From NCBI RefSeq assembly GCF_021513175.1, contig NZ_CP090953.1:682001-746000 (forward strand): a stretch of DNA of 64,000 nucleotides, given 5' to 3'. The notes under the pieces are model-generated. The model did no database searches, was not told where the DNA came from, and worked only from the letters and a program-made list of their open reading frames with translations. Made by a program: the position numbers and the translations under genes. Positions 1 through 7,682 of the stretch are shown in pieces; the first letter of the stretch is position 1; every line of letters starts with the position of its first letter. The stretch is from Sphingomonas sp. S2-65 (GTDB lineage: Bacteria > Pseudomonadota > Alphaproteobacteria > Sphingomonadales > Sphingomonadaceae).

Positions 1-1
1 C

Positions 2-82
2 ATCCCGGTGAAGATCATCACGCATGAGCAGCCGGGCCTCTACGGTGCGGCCGCTGCCTTTGCCCAGGAGCATGTACTTTGA
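2..82 (+). CDS. glk: glucokinase, C-terminal end (partial)
   Basis: Only the last 26 codons are in the window, reading ...ITHEQPGLYGAAAAFAQEHVL and a TGA at 80-82. The PGLYGAAA stretch is typical of the C-terminus of bacterial ROK/Glk-type glucokinases, which phosphorylate glucose to glucose 6-phosphate in the cytoplasm. The stop overlaps the start of eda (TTGA), an arrangement known from edd-glk-eda operons of Zymomonas and sphingomonads. The assignment rests on a short tail plus the eda context. Confidence 0.7.
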   Translation: MPVKIITHEQPGLYGAAAAFAQEHVL

Positions 83-693
83 CCACGACCATTGCCGACA
101 TCATGCGCACCAGCCCGGTCATCCCGGTGCTGGTGATCGAAGACGCCGCCACTGCCCGCCCGCTTGCCGAGGCCTTGGTCAAAGGTGGCCTACGCGTCCT
201 GGAAGTCACGATGCGCACCCCGGCAGCACTGGACGCGATCCGCGAGATGAAGCAGGTCGAGGGTGCGATCGTCGGTGCCGGCACCGTGGTCAACACCGAC
301 CAGTTCGGGCAGGTGATGCGCGCAGGCGCCGAGTTCATCGTTTCCCCTGGCCTCACCGATCGGCTGGGTAGCGCGATCGTCGAAAGCGGCGTTCCGTTCC
401 TGCCGGGCATCGCCAATGCCGGTGACATCATGCGCGGCTACGACCTTGGCCTGCGCCACTTCAAATTCTTCCCGGCCGAAACCAGTGGAGGGCTCAAGGC
501 GCTGAAGGCGCTGGCAGCCCCCTTCTATGAAGCGAAGTTCTGCCCGACCGGCGGCGTGAGTGCCGCCAGTGCTCCCGAATGGCTCGGCTTCGATCCCGTG
601 CTGTGCGTGGGCGGAAGCTGGGTCACGCCGAAGGGGGTCAGCTTCGAGGAAGTCGAAGCGCTCGCACGCGAAGCGGCTGCTCTGGGCAAGTAA
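79..693 (+). CDS. eda: KDPG aldolase (2-dehydro-3-deoxy-phosphogluconate aldolase)
   Basis: A 204-residue class I aldolase that cleaves 2-keto-3-deoxy-6-phosphogluconate to pyruvate and glyceraldehyde 3-phosphate, the last step of the Entner-Doudoroff pathway. Family signatures are visible: RVLEVTMRTPAALDAI with the general-base Glu near residue 42, VGAGTV near 75, and FKFFPAE with the Schiff-base Lys near 129. Length is normal for the family. The start is TTG at 79, which overlaps the glk stop; an AGGAG eight bases upstream (66-70), inside glk, supports this start. Translation is probably coupled to glk. Gluconate entering through the gluconokinase at 41.7 kb would also end here. Confidence 0.93.
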   Translation: MTTTIADIMRTSPVIPVLVIEDAATARPLAEALVKGGLRVLEVTMRTPAALDAIREMKQVEGAIVGAGTVVNTDQFGQVMRAGAEFIVSPGLTDRLGSAIVESGVPFLPGIANAGDIMRGYDLGLRHFKFFPAETSGGLKALKALAAPFYEAKFCPTGGVSAASAPEWLGFDPVLCVGGSWVTPKGVSFEEVEALAREAAALGK

Positions 694-701
694 ACTCGGT
701 T

Positions 702-725
702 GGCGGCCGCTACACTGCGGCCGCC
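702..725. terminator. GC hairpin between convergent eda and mltG
   Basis: A perfect 9-bp inverted repeat (GGCGGCCGC at 702-710 with GCGGCCGCC at 717-725, 6-nt loop) lies in the 40-bp gap between the convergent stops of eda and mltG. There is no clear T-run on either strand, so it is at best a weak or Rho-assisted bidirectional terminator. Confidence 0.35.
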
Positions 726-733
726 GCCCGCCA

Positions 734-1723
734 CTACATCTCGCCGCGGGCCCGCCGCAGGGCGTACCATTTGGCGACGTTTGCATTGTGCTGTTCGAGC
801 GTGTCGGCGAAGACATGACCGCCGGAGCCGTCGGCCACAAAGTAAAGCGCGTTCGAGCGCTCGGGATCGAGCACTGCGTCGATGCTTGCCCGGCCTGGAT
901 TCGCGATCGGCCCCTGCGGAAGCCCGGCCATCGCATAGGTGTTATAGCCGTTCACCGCCTGAATTTCGGACTTGAGAATTCGGCGTCCTAGCGGCTTGCC
1001 CTTGGTTAGCGGGTAGATGATGGTCGGATCGGCCTGAAGCCGCATCCCTTGCCGCAACCGATTGCCATAGACCGCAGCAACCATGCGCCGCTCGGACGCC
1101 TTGCCGGTTTCCTTCTCGACAATCGACGCAAGCGTCAGTGCCTGTTGCGGGGTGGACACGGCGATGCCGGGCTTCCGGGAAGCCCATGCCTTGGCGAGAT
1201 ATTCGGTCATCGCCTTTTGCATGCGCGTGAGGACCGCCTGGCGTGTGTCCGCACGATTATAGGCGTAGCTGTCGGGCAGCACCGATCCTTCTGCCGGCAC
1301 CGAGATCGAGCCGGAGAGCTGTGGCGCCTTCATCAGGGCGTCATATACGAGGATCGACGGCGTTCCCTCCGGCACCGTGACGAAGCGCTGCAGCGTCTTG
1401 CCGCCCTGCATCATCTTGAGAACATCGGACTGGCTAAGTCCGGCAGGCACCCGGTATTCGCCTGCCTTGATTGGAGCGGTGCCGCCCAGGATCTTCGACA
1501 GGAGCAGGAACTGGTCGGCGGAGCGAATGGCGCCTGCCTTTTCCAGCTCTTCTGCCGCCCGGCTCAGGCTAGCGCCCTCCGGCACCAACACGGTGACGTT
1601 CCCGCGGGCCGGACCCGCACCGCCCCAGAGATGAAGCACCCCGAACACCGCTGCGCATAGAAACAATGCGGCGACGAGCAGGGCGCATCCACCGCGCCGC
1701 TTGATGGGACGGCGCTCAGCCAT
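734..1723 (-). CDS. mltG: endolytic murein transglycosylase MltG
   Basis: A 329-residue YceG-family inner-membrane lytic transglycosylase that cuts nascent peptidoglycan strands and is thought to release them from the synthesis machinery. A short basic cytoplasmic N-terminus is followed by one membrane segment (about residues 12-34); the catalytic domain faces the periplasm. The catalytic motif LASIVEKET places the active-site Glu at residue 203, followed by the conserved NRL...LQADPTIIYPL segment near 221-240. The start codon lies four bases downstream of the fabF stop on the same strand, so it closes the fab transcription unit. The fabF-mltG order is common in proteobacteria (pabC-mltG in enterics). 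Confidence 0.93.
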   Translation of the reverse strand: MAERRPIKRRGGCALLVAALFLCAAVFGVLHLWGGAGPARGNVTVLVPEGASLSRAAEELEKAGAIRSADQFLLLSKILGGTAPIKAGEYRVPAGLSQSDVLKMMQGGKTLQRFVTVPEGTPSILVYDALMKAPQLSGSISVPAEGSVLPDSYAYNRADTRQAVLTRMQKAMTEYLAKAWASRKPGIAVSTPQQALTLASIVEKETGKASERRMVAAVYGNRLRQGMRLQADPTIIYPLTKGKPLGRRILKSEIQAVNGYNTYAMAGLPQGPIANPGRASIDAVLDPERSNALYFVADGSGGHVFADTLEQHNANVAKWYALRRARGEM

Positions 1724-1727
1724 GGTC

Positions 1728-2987
1728 CTAGATCGCCTTCATCACCAGGCTGGCGTTGGTACCGCCAAAGCCGAAGCTGTTGTTGAGGATCGCCTTGACC
1801 TTACGCTCCTTCGCCACGTGCGGGACCAAGTCCACGCCAACGCAGTTGTCGCTCGGATTGTCGAGGTTGAGCGTTGGCGGAACGACGCTGTCGCGCATCG
1901 CCAGGATGCAGAAGATCGCCTCGACCGCTCCCGCGCCGCCGAGCAGATGGCCGATCGCCGACTTGGTCGAGCTCATCGAAACCGGCCCCAGCGCGTCGCC
2001 GAACAGCTTGCGGACTGCGCCCAGTTCCAGTTCGTCACCGAGTGGCGTCGAGGTGCCATGCGCGTTGATATAGTCGATATCTTCGAGCGCCAGGCCCGAC
2101 TTCCGCATTGCCATCTGCATAGACCGGAACGCGCCGGCGCCTTCCGGATGCGGCGCAGTCACGTGATAGGCGTCCCCAGAAAGGCCATAGCCGATCACCT
2201 CGGCATAGATCTTGGCGCCGCGCTTCTTGGCGTGCTCATATTCTTCGAGCACGACCACGCCGGCACCTTCGCCCATGACGAAGCCGTCGCGATCCTTGTC
2301 ATAAGGGCGGCTGCCCTTGGTGGGATCGTCGCGGAAATTGGTCGAAAGGGCACGTGCCTGGCCGAATCCGGCTATGCCGATCGGGCAGATCGCGCTTTCA
2401 GCGCCGCCTGCGAGCATGATGTCCGCATCGTCCATCGCGATCATCCGCGCGGCGTCGCCGATCGAATGTGCGCCGGTCGAGCACGCCGTCACCACCGCGT
2501 GGTTCGGACCCATCAGACCGTATTTGATCGAGACCTGACCCGAGATCAGGTTGATCAGCCGGCCATGGACGAAATGCGGACTGACTCGCTTGGGACCCTT
2601 TTCCGCGAGCACGAGCGATTCGCTTTCGATGCCCGGCAGACCGCCGATACCCGAGCCAATCGAGCAGCCGGCGCGGAAGCGCGTTTCCTCGTCCATGTCG
2701 AGCAGGCCGGCATCTTCGATCGCCTGGCCGGCGGCATCGATGCCGTAGACGATGAAGGGATCGACCTGGCGCTGAATCTTGTGATCGACACGCTTGGAGG
2801 GATCGAAACCGAATTCATGATCCGGCGCCTTCACTTCACACGCGTAGTTGGTGTGGAAGTCGGTGGCGTCGAAGCGCTTGATGGTGGCGGCGCCGGATTT
2901 TCCGGCGACGATATTCTTCCAGGCGGTTTCGACATCGGCCCCCACCGGGGTGACGAGGCCGAGGCCGGTCACGACTACGCGGCGCAT
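1728..2987 (-). CDS. fabF: beta-ketoacyl-ACP synthase II
   Basis: A 419-residue thiolase-fold condensing enzyme that elongates acyl-ACP with malonyl-ACP. The catalytic triad is visible: nucleophilic Cys in VVTACSTGAHSIGDA (about residue 169), His in NAHGTSTPLGD and His in AIGHLLGGAGAVE. C-terminal NNSFGFGGTNASLV is the usual end. I prefer the ATG at 2987 (MRRVVVTGLG) over the in-frame ATG at 2993: a GGAGAG on the coding strand is 8 bases from the former and only 2 from the latter. It follows acpP after a 160-bp gap that holds a terminator-like hairpin, and precedes mltG. Confidence 0.96.
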   Translation of the reverse strand: MRRVVVTGLGLVTPVGADVETAWKNIVAGKSGAATIKRFDATDFHTNYACEVKAPDHEFGFDPSKRVDHKIQRQVDPFIVYGIDAAGQAIEDAGLLDMDEETRFRAGCSIGSGIGGLPGIESESLVLAEKGPKRVSPHFVHGRLINLISGQVSIKYGLMGPNHAVVTACSTGAHSIGDAARMIAMDDADIMLAGGAESAICPIGIAGFGQARALSTNFRDDPTKGSRPYDKDRDGFVMGEGAGVVVLEEYEHAKKRGAKIYAEVIGYGLSGDAYHVTAPHPEGAGAFRSMQMAMRKSGLALEDIDYINAHGTSTPLGDELELGAVRKLFGDALGPVSMSSTKSAIGHLLGGAGAVEAIFCILAMRDSVVPPTLNLDNPSDNCVGVDLVPHVAKERKVKAILNNSFGFGGTNASLVMKAI

Positions 2988-3061
2988 TGGCATTTCTCTC
3001 CGTCGAAGTTCACGAAAGTTGTGCGGAGCGGGGGATATTTCCAGCCCTGCTCAAAAGGAAA

Positions 3062-3100
3062 CGGCTCCCCGTCCTCTCTTTCGAGCCGGACGGGAAGCCG
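3062..3100 (-). terminator. hairpin between acpP and fabF (terminator or attenuator)
   Basis: On the coding (minus) strand, bases 3100-3088 and 3074-3062 form a 13-bp stem (one G-U pair, 13-nt loop) followed by a T-rich stretch (TTTCCTTTT). It sits 51 bases after the acpP stop and before fabF. It probably ends a share of acpP transcripts, giving more acpP than fabF message. The effect on stoichiometry is inference. Confidence 0.6.
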
Positions 3101-3153
3101 CTGAATGGCATGCCGACCCAGGTTAAGGGTACGGAAATCGCCAAAGTTGGCGA

Positions 3154-3402
3154 TCAGCCTTCCTGATGCTCGCTGATATAGCTCACCGCGTCCTGGACGG
3201 TGGTGATCTTCTCAGCCGCGTCGTCGGGGATCTCGACGCCGAATTCTTCCTCGAAGGCCATGACCAGCTCGACGATGTCGAGCGAGTCAGCACCGAGATC
3301 GTCGATGAAGCTTGCGGTCGGAACCACTTCCTTCGCATCCACGCCGAGATGGTCGACGACAAGCGCCTGGACGCGGGTGGTGATCTCTTCCTGGTTAGCC
3401 AT
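3154..3402 (-). CDS. acpP: acyl carrier protein
   Basis: An 82-residue acidic acyl carrier protein that carries growing acyl chains on a phosphopantetheine arm. The attachment Ser is in [11 protein letters not shown] (residue 40). The whole product matches the four-helix ACP family in length and motif. The start is the ATG at 3402 ([11 protein letters not shown]); the open frame extends 16 codons further upstream but that part has no ACP character, and an AAAGGA about ten bases before 3402 serves as ribosome binding site. It is transcribed with the fab genes, followed by a hairpin and fabF. Confidence 0.96.
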   Translation of the reverse strand: MANQEEITTRVQALVVDHLGVDAKEVVPTASFIDDLGADSLDIVELVMAFEEEFGVEIPDDAAEKITTVQDAVSYISEHQEG

Positions 3403-3505
3403 GGTCCCTGTTATCCTTTGTGACTGGGCTCTGAATTTGTGTGACCGCACCTAATTGGGTGCCGGTGCGCTGGCAAGAGGCGAAGAACGCCCCCATCCAC
3501 AACCA

Positions 3506-4039
3506 TCAAGCTTCGGAAAAGTCGTGCGCCGCATATTGGGCGGTGCTGAGAAACGAGAAATATTCGGCGAGCAGTTCCGCATTCGCGCGGGTCTGCTGCG
3601 CTTCGTCGGTCACCGCCGCCTGGATGAGCGCCTGCGTGTCCTGCGTGGTGAGGACACGCACGCGCTTTTCCTCCGGCAGCGCCTGGAACTGGTCCTCCAG
3701 AGCCGCCGCGTCGAAGCCCTTCTCCTCGACCGCGCGCCGCGCGAGCGGCAGGCCAAGCTTGGCCAGCGCATAAAAGCCCGCGGCCTTGGCGGCGGCAGCC
3801 GTCCACTTATGTTCGGCGGCGCACGCCTTGGCCGCGGTGCCGAGCCCCTGCCCCACCGCCGGAGAGTAAGTCAGGCGCTTGCCGGCCTGGGCCAGCGCGC
3901 TGCTCGCCTCGGATTCGATCTGGCTGCGGACCGCGGCGTCGAGCTTGGCGCCGACACAGTCGAGCGTGGCGAGATCGGCGGCGCTGGCCGGCACAGCGGA
4001 CGCGGCGAGGAACAGAGCGGCGGCTAACAGGATACGCAT
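3506..4039 (-). CDS. secreted hypothetical protein between fabG and acpP
   Basis: I do not recognise this 177-residue protein. It starts with a clean signal peptide (MRILLAAALFLAASAVPASA, cleaved before ADLATLDC) and is otherwise alanine-rich and predicted mostly helical. It has two Cys in the mature part (DCVGAKL and KACAAEHKW), which could form a disulfide. It lies between fabG (28 bases upstream in the same direction) and acpP (103 bases downstream), so it is probably cotranscribed with cytoplasmic fatty-acid genes although the product is predicted to be periplasmic. Nothing in the sequence indicates catalysis. A role at the envelope linked to lipid supply is possible but unsupported. Confidence 0.75.
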   Translation of the reverse strand: MRILLAAALFLAASAVPASAADLATLDCVGAKLDAAVRSQIESEASSALAQAGKRLTYSPAVGQGLGTAAKACAAEHKWTAAAAKAAGFYALAKLGLPLARRAVEEKGFDAAALEDQFQALPEEKRVRVLTTQDTQALIQAAVTDEAQQTRANAELLAEYFSFLSTAQYAAHDFSEA

Positions 4040-4067
4040 GACTTCACTCCTGCCCCCAGGAACTCGC

Positions 4068-4805
4068 TCAAAGCATCGCCATTCCGCCGTTCACATGCAA
4101 GGTCTGGCCGGTGACGTAGCTGGCTTCCCTGCTGGCGAGGTAGACGACGGCGGCGGCGATGTCCTCGCCCTCGCCCAGCTTGCCCGCCGGAATGCGGCCG
4201 GTGAGCGCTTCCTTCTGCGCGTCGGGCAGGACATCGGTCATCGCCGAGCGGATGAAGCCCGGCGCGACGCAGTTGACGGTGATGTTGCGGCTGGCGAGCT
4301 CCTGGCCGAGCGCCTTGGACATGCCGACCAGGCCGGCCTTGGATGCCGCGTAGTTGGCCTGGCCGGGGTTGCCGGTGGCGCCGACCACCGAAGTGATCGA
4401 GATAATCCGGCCGAAGCGGGCCTTCATCATCGGCTTGGCGGCGGCGCGCATCAGGCGGAACGCGGCCTCGAGGTTGACGGTGATGACCTGGTCCCACTCG
4501 TCGTCCTTCATCCGCATGACGAGGTTGTCGCGGGTGACGCCGGCATTGTTGACGAGGATGGCGAGGCTGCCGAGCGCTTCGACGGCCTGGGGGACCAGGG
4601 CGTCGACCTGGGCGGCGTCGGAGAGGTTGGCGGGGAGGACGACATGGTCGCCGCCGAGTTCGGCGCGGAAGGCTTCGAGCTTGTCCGGGTTGGAGCCGGA
4701 AATAGCGAGCCGCGCCCCTTGGGCGGCGAGGCCTTTTGCAATGGCGGAGCCGATCCCGCCGGAGGCGCCGGTGACGAGGGCGGTCATGCCTGTGAGGTCG
4801 AACAT
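4068..4805 (-). CDS. fabG: 3-oxoacyl-ACP reductase
   Basis: A 245-residue short-chain dehydrogenase that reduces 3-ketoacyl-ACP with NADPH. The Rossmann nucleotide-binding motif TGASGGIG is at residues 13-20, NNAG at 86-89, and the Ser139-Tyr152-Lys156 catalytic set is in ISITSVVG and YAASKAG. The tail VTGQTLHVNGGMAML is typical of FabG. The gene lies directly downstream of the inverted-repeat unit (4827-5263) that separates it from fabD; in most relatives fabD and fabG are adjacent. The fab context makes FabG more likely than another dehydrogenase of the family. Confidence 0.95.
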   Translation of the reverse strand: MFDLTGMTALVTGASGGIGSAIAKGLAAQGARLAISGSNPDKLEAFRAELGGDHVVLPANLSDAAQVDALVPQAVEALGSLAILVNNAGVTRDNLVMRMKDDEWDQVITVNLEAAFRLMRAAAKPMMKARFGRIISITSVVGATGNPGQANYAASKAGLVGMSKALGQELASRNITVNCVAPGFIRSAMTDVLPDAQKEALTGRIPAGKLGEGEDIAAAVVYLASREASYVTGQTLHVNGGMAML

Positions 4806-4819
4806 GGGGTGGTCCTTCT

Positions 4820-5236
4820 TTATTGGTTCACGCGAAGGCGCGAAGACGCGAAGTTTCTGTGGTCGTTGACGATGCGGCGGAGCCCCTCCTTGAGCGTGTC
4901 GCCGCCGAAATTGATAAGCAGCCCAAAGGGCTGCTTAAGCAAACGAAGGTAGGTCAGCACCTGCTTACCGTGAACCGGCAGCAGCCGCTCGACCGACTTG
5001 ACCTCAACGAGCACCGAACCGTTGACGATCAGGTCGGCGCGGAACGCCTGCTGAAATCGCAAGCCATCATATTCGATGTCGATCGGACACTGCTGGGCTA
5101 CCGAGTGACCTCGCTCGACAAGCTTGGCGGCCAAGATGTTCTCGTAGACGCTCTCAAGCAGTCCAGGGCCAAGCCCCCGATGCAGCTTTAATGCCGCGTC
5201 GATAATGTCTGCCGCAGTCGCCTCGACGTCATGCAT
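4820..5236 (-). CDS. GxxExxY protein, PD-(D/E)XK nuclease-like
   Basis: A 138-residue protein with the family signature GLLESVY (Gly25, Glu28, Tyr31) and a PD-(D/E)XK-like core: Asp68 in RADLIV and the ExK pair Glu78/Lys80 in VLVEVKSVE. The family (PF13366/TIGR04256) has no established function; nuclease activity is inferred from the fold. I chose the ATG at 5236; the frame stays open to a TTG at 5293 inside fabD, but the extra residues are only read-through of the right inverted repeat. The left repeat encodes the last residues FASSRLRVN, and the stop codon lies just outside that repeat. The gene points the same way as the fab genes and sits between fabD and fabG. Confidence 0.85.
   Translation of the reverse strand: MHDVEATAADIIDAALKLHRGLGPGLLESVYENILAAKLVERGHSVAQQCPIDIEYDGLRFQQAFRADLIVNGSVLVEVKSVERLLPVHGKQVLTYLRLLKQPFGLLINFGGDTLKEGLRRIVNDHRNFASSRLRVNQ
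4827..4853 (+). repeat. left 27-bp inverted repeat (three 8-bp iterons)
   Basis: TTC followed by ACGCGAAG, GCGCGAAG and ACGCGAAG. Read on the minus strand it encodes the C-terminal residues of the GxxExxY protein. Confidence 0.85.
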
Positions 5237-5263
5237 CTTGGCGTCTTCGCGCCTTCGCGTGAA
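5237..5263 (-). repeat. right 27-bp inverted repeat
   Basis: Reverse complement of the left repeat with one mismatch, in the innermost iteron (ACGCCAAG instead of ACGCGAAG). It ends one base before the ATG of the GxxExxY gene, so it occupies the place where its ribosome binding site would be. Confidence 0.85.
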
Positions 5264-5267
5264 AAAA

Positions 5268-6203
5268 TCAAAGCGTCTTCGAAAGCGCTTCAATGTCTTC
5301 CATGGTTACGGCGCTGGTGACGGGGATGTCGGGGGTGATGCGCTTGACCATGCCGGCCAGGACCTTGCCGCCGAGTTCGACGAAGTCGGTCACGCCGGCC
5401 TCCGCCATCGCCGCGACGCTTTCGCGCCAGCGGACCATGCCGGTTACCTGCTCGACCAGCAGCGTGCGGATGGTGGCGGGGTCGGCGACGGGGGCGGCGG
5501 TGACGTTGGCGTAGAGAGGGATCAGGGGGGCCTGGATCGCGACGTCGGCGAGCGCCTTCGCCATGGCGTCGGCGGCGGGTTGCATCATCGCGCAGTGGAA
5601 GGGGGCGGAGACCGGCAGCAGGATGCCGCGCTTGGCGCCGTGATCCTTGGCGATGGCGATGGCGCGCTCGATCGCCGCGCGGGCGCCGGAAATCACCACC
5701 TGGGTGGGATCGTTGTCGTTGGCGACGGTGCAGACTTCGCCTTCGGCGGCGGCATCGGCGATCGCCTGCGCCTTGGTGAGGTCGGCGCCCAGCAAGGCAG
5801 CCATGGCGCCCTGCCCCACCGGCACCGCAGCCTGCATCGCGTCGCCGCGGATGCGCAGCAGCCTGGCGGTGGTGGCTAGGTCGATCGCACCGGCGGCGCA
5901 GAGCGCAGTGTACTCGCCGAGGCTGTGGCCGGCGACGAAATCGGCCTTGTCGGCCAAGCGGATGCCGCCTTCCTTCTCGAGCACGCGCAGCACGGCGATG
6001 GCGTTGGCCATGATCGCGGGCTGGGCGTTGGCGGTGAGGGTCAGCTCGTCCTCGGGACCTTCGCGCATCAGGCGAAACAGGTTCTGACCGAGTGCGTCGT
6101 CGACTTCCTGGAAAACCTCGCGCGCGGTGGTGCTGGCGTCGGCGAGCGCCTTGCCCATGCCGACGGCCTGGCTGCCCTGCCCTGGGAAGATGAATGCGCG
6201 CAT
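5268..6203 (-). CDS. fabD: malonyl-CoA:ACP transacylase
   Basis: A 311-residue acyltransferase that loads malonyl groups onto ACP. The active-site Ser94 is in AGHSLGEYTAL, the partner His203 in APFHCAMM, and the N-terminal oxyanion segment is FPGQGSQAVGMG. Length is normal. An AGGAGA a few bases before the ATG at 6203 is a strong ribosome binding site. It is the first gene of the minus-strand fab cluster; its stop lies 4 bases from the inverted-repeat unit, which now separates it from fabG. Confidence 0.96.
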   Translation of the reverse strand: MRAFIFPGQGSQAVGMGKALADASTTAREVFQEVDDALGQNLFRLMREGPEDELTLTANAQPAIMANAIAVLRVLEKEGGIRLADKADFVAGHSLGEYTALCAAGAIDLATTARLLRIRGDAMQAAVPVGQGAMAALLGADLTKAQAIADAAAEGEVCTVANDNDPTQVVISGARAAIERAIAIAKDHGAKRGILLPVSAPFHCAMMQPAADAMAKALADVAIQAPLIPLYANVTAAPVADPATIRTLLVEQVTGMVRWRESVAAMAEAGVTDFVELGGKVLAGMVKRITPDIPVTSAVTMEDIEALSKTL

Positions 6204-6290
6204 ATGGCCTCTCCTGTTCGCGGGAATTCGAAGCGGCGCGGGTTAGTACCGTGGCGGGTTGGGGGCAAGGGTTGGTGGGGAGAGTCCTCC

Positions 6291-6377
6291 TTCGTCACCC
6301 CGGCCTTGAGCCGGGGTCCCGCTGTCTTGCCCCACAGAAGAAGAAGCGGGACCCCGGCTCAAGGCCGGGGTGACGAA
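6291..6377. repeat. perfect 33-bp inverted repeat (REP-like palindrome)
   Basis: The arms 6291-6323 and 6345-6377 are exact reverse complements over 33 bases, separated by 21 nt. The core reads CACCCCGGCCTTGAGCCGGG. A single degenerate arm of the same family recurs at 7855-7894. The repeat lies in the 404-bp gap upstream of fabD. The rest of that gap (6378-6607) holds a second GC-rich partial palindrome around 6440-6475 and the RcnB-like leader; I see no further gene in it. Confidence 0.9.
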
Positions 6378-6607
6378 GAGAGGGGGACCGTGACGGAGAG
6401 AGGGGCGCTTGTGGTTAGCCGTGGAGCTCGCTGTGCTCGCACCCACCCCCGCCCCTCCCTTGCAGGGGGGGGTGAAGAAGCACGGGAAAACGCTCCGTTA
6501 CAATTCGCGACCATTTCGCCCCCTGGCTGGGACGGGGCTGCGACAACCGGATCCTATCTGTTGTTCAACGCCGCTGAACACGGCGTCGGTACAAAGGAGT
6601 AAGAGCC

Positions 6608-6982
6608 ATGAAGACGTTTATCCTGGGTCTGGTCGCCGCTTCGGTCGCAGCAATGCCGGTGATGGCCGCAGCACCGCAGCAGCATTACGGCAACCAGCAC
6701 CGCACCGAAGTGCAGCGCACCACAGTCACCCAGCGCCACAACGGGACGACGGTCGTGAAGCAGCGCACCGCGTATCGCGCGCCGCAATATCGCAGCTGGC
6801 ATCGCGGCGAGCGCTTTGACAACCGTTATGCCCGCAACTACCGCCAGATCGACTATCGCCAGTATCGCGGCCTGCGCGCGCCGCCGCGCGGTTACCGTTA
6901 TGTCCAGTCGGGTAACGACGCGGTGCTGGTCGGGATCACCAGCGGGATCATCTCGGCCGTGTTTGCGAACATGGTCCGCTAA
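6608..6982 (+). CDS. RcnB-like periplasmic protein
   Basis: A 124-residue protein with a signal peptide (MKTFILGLVAASVAAMPVMA) and a mature part rich in His, Arg, Gln and Tyr. The C-terminal RGLRAPPRGYRYVQSGNDAVLVGI followed by a short hydrophobic tail is the signature of the RcnB family, whose enteric member helps nickel/cobalt homeostasis in the periplasm. Most alphaproteobacterial members are uncharacterised, so metal handling here is only a family-based guess. AAAGGAG eight bases before the ATG is a strong ribosome binding site. It appears monocistronic, with palindromic repeats upstream. Confidence 0.8.
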   Translation: MKTFILGLVAASVAAMPVMAAAPQQHYGNQHRTEVQRTTVTQRHNGTTVVKQRTAYRAPQYRSWHRGERFDNRYARNYRQIDYRQYRGLRAPPRGYRYVQSGNDAVLVGITSGIISAVFANMVR

Positions 6983-7130
6983 CCGGCTGATACATAAACG
7001 ATGGTTGCACAAGGCGGCGGGGCTTCGGCTCCGCCGTCCCTGTTTCGGACAGAAGGATCGGCAACGGTGGTGGAAACTAAGCAGGGCTGCGTGGTTAACG
7101 CCGTGCTTACCCTTTGCGAGTTCCCGAAGA

Positions 7131-7628
7131 TTGATCCGCTTGCCCTCCCCTCGCCCCTTCTGGTTGGTCGCCCTTGCCGTGCTTGGCGGCAGCGCCGCGC
7201 TGTATCCGATGCTCAGCGACGCGAGCAGCAGCCGGCAGCAGACGCCCGCGTTCCTGGAAGCCGAGCAGCAGCGGCATGCCGCGGCGCATGAGGAGCGGTT
7301 CCATACCCATCATCCCGGCAGCATCACCCTGGCCCAGGTCATCGAGATCCAGCGGCAGCGGCGCGCGCTGAAACCCGCCGAGGCCGCGGCGGGCGCTGTG
7401 TCGCAAGTACCCGGCTGGGAGGCGCAGCTTGGCGCGTTCGGCAGTGCCCAGGCAGCGCAGCGGCAGCAGGCGCGGCTGCCGGCCTTGTCGCTGCCGGTGG
7501 CGGTGCACCGCGACGGCGCGCTGTTCCGGCTGAAGAGCGCGGCGGCTGCCGACCCTGGCGCGGCGCAGGCGTTTTGCGCGGCGGCGGTGGCGGCGGGGTT
7601 CGATTGCTTCGTGCGGCGGACGGGTTAG
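7131..7628 (+). CDS. SPOR-domain protein, membrane-anchored
   Basis: The product has one N-terminal hydrophobic segment ([21 protein letters not shown]), a Gln/His-rich linker and a C-terminal domain of about 70 residues beginning [21 protein letters not shown] and ending [16 protein letters not shown], which fits the SPOR fold that binds denuded peptidoglycan. Two Cys near the end (FCAA, FDCF) could pair. The start is uncertain: in-frame TTG codons at 7131 and 7140 precede the membrane segment, no in-frame ATG is available there, and no strong ribosome binding site is seen. A role in the cell envelope or septum is family-based inference. Confidence 0.65.
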   Translation: MIRLPSPRPFWLVALAVLGGSAALYPMLSDASSSRQQTPAFLEAEQQRHAAAHEERFHTHHPGSITLAQVIEIQRQRRALKPAEAAAGAVSQVPGWEAQLGAFGSAQAAQRQQARLPALSLPVAVHRDGALFRLKSAAAADPGAAQAFCAAAVAAGFDCFVRRTG

Positions 7629-7682
7629 GCTTTCTTCCGCCAACCCGGCGCAAGACAGGTTGACGGAGGTGGTGCTTCTTTT

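Larger units (their letters stand above)
4827..5263. mobile_element. 437-bp inverted-repeat-bounded unit with one nuclease-like gene
   Basis: The unit is bounded by 27-bp inverted repeats that match at 26 of 27 positions (4827-4853 and 5237-5263). Each repeat is TTC followed by three tandem copies of the 8-mer RCGCGAAG. Between them lies essentially only the GxxExxY gene. The unit starts 4 bases after the fabD stop and ends 21 bases before the fabG start. No target-site duplication is visible at the edges, and no transposase is encoded, so mobility is inferred from structure only. The unit does not stop the downstream fab genes being read from the same strand. Confidence 0.55.

Noticed and set aside
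5237..5293. Longer start (TTG at 5293) for the GxxExxY protein
   Set aside because: The added residues only translate the right inverted repeat and the end of fabD; the family core starts after the ATG at 5236.
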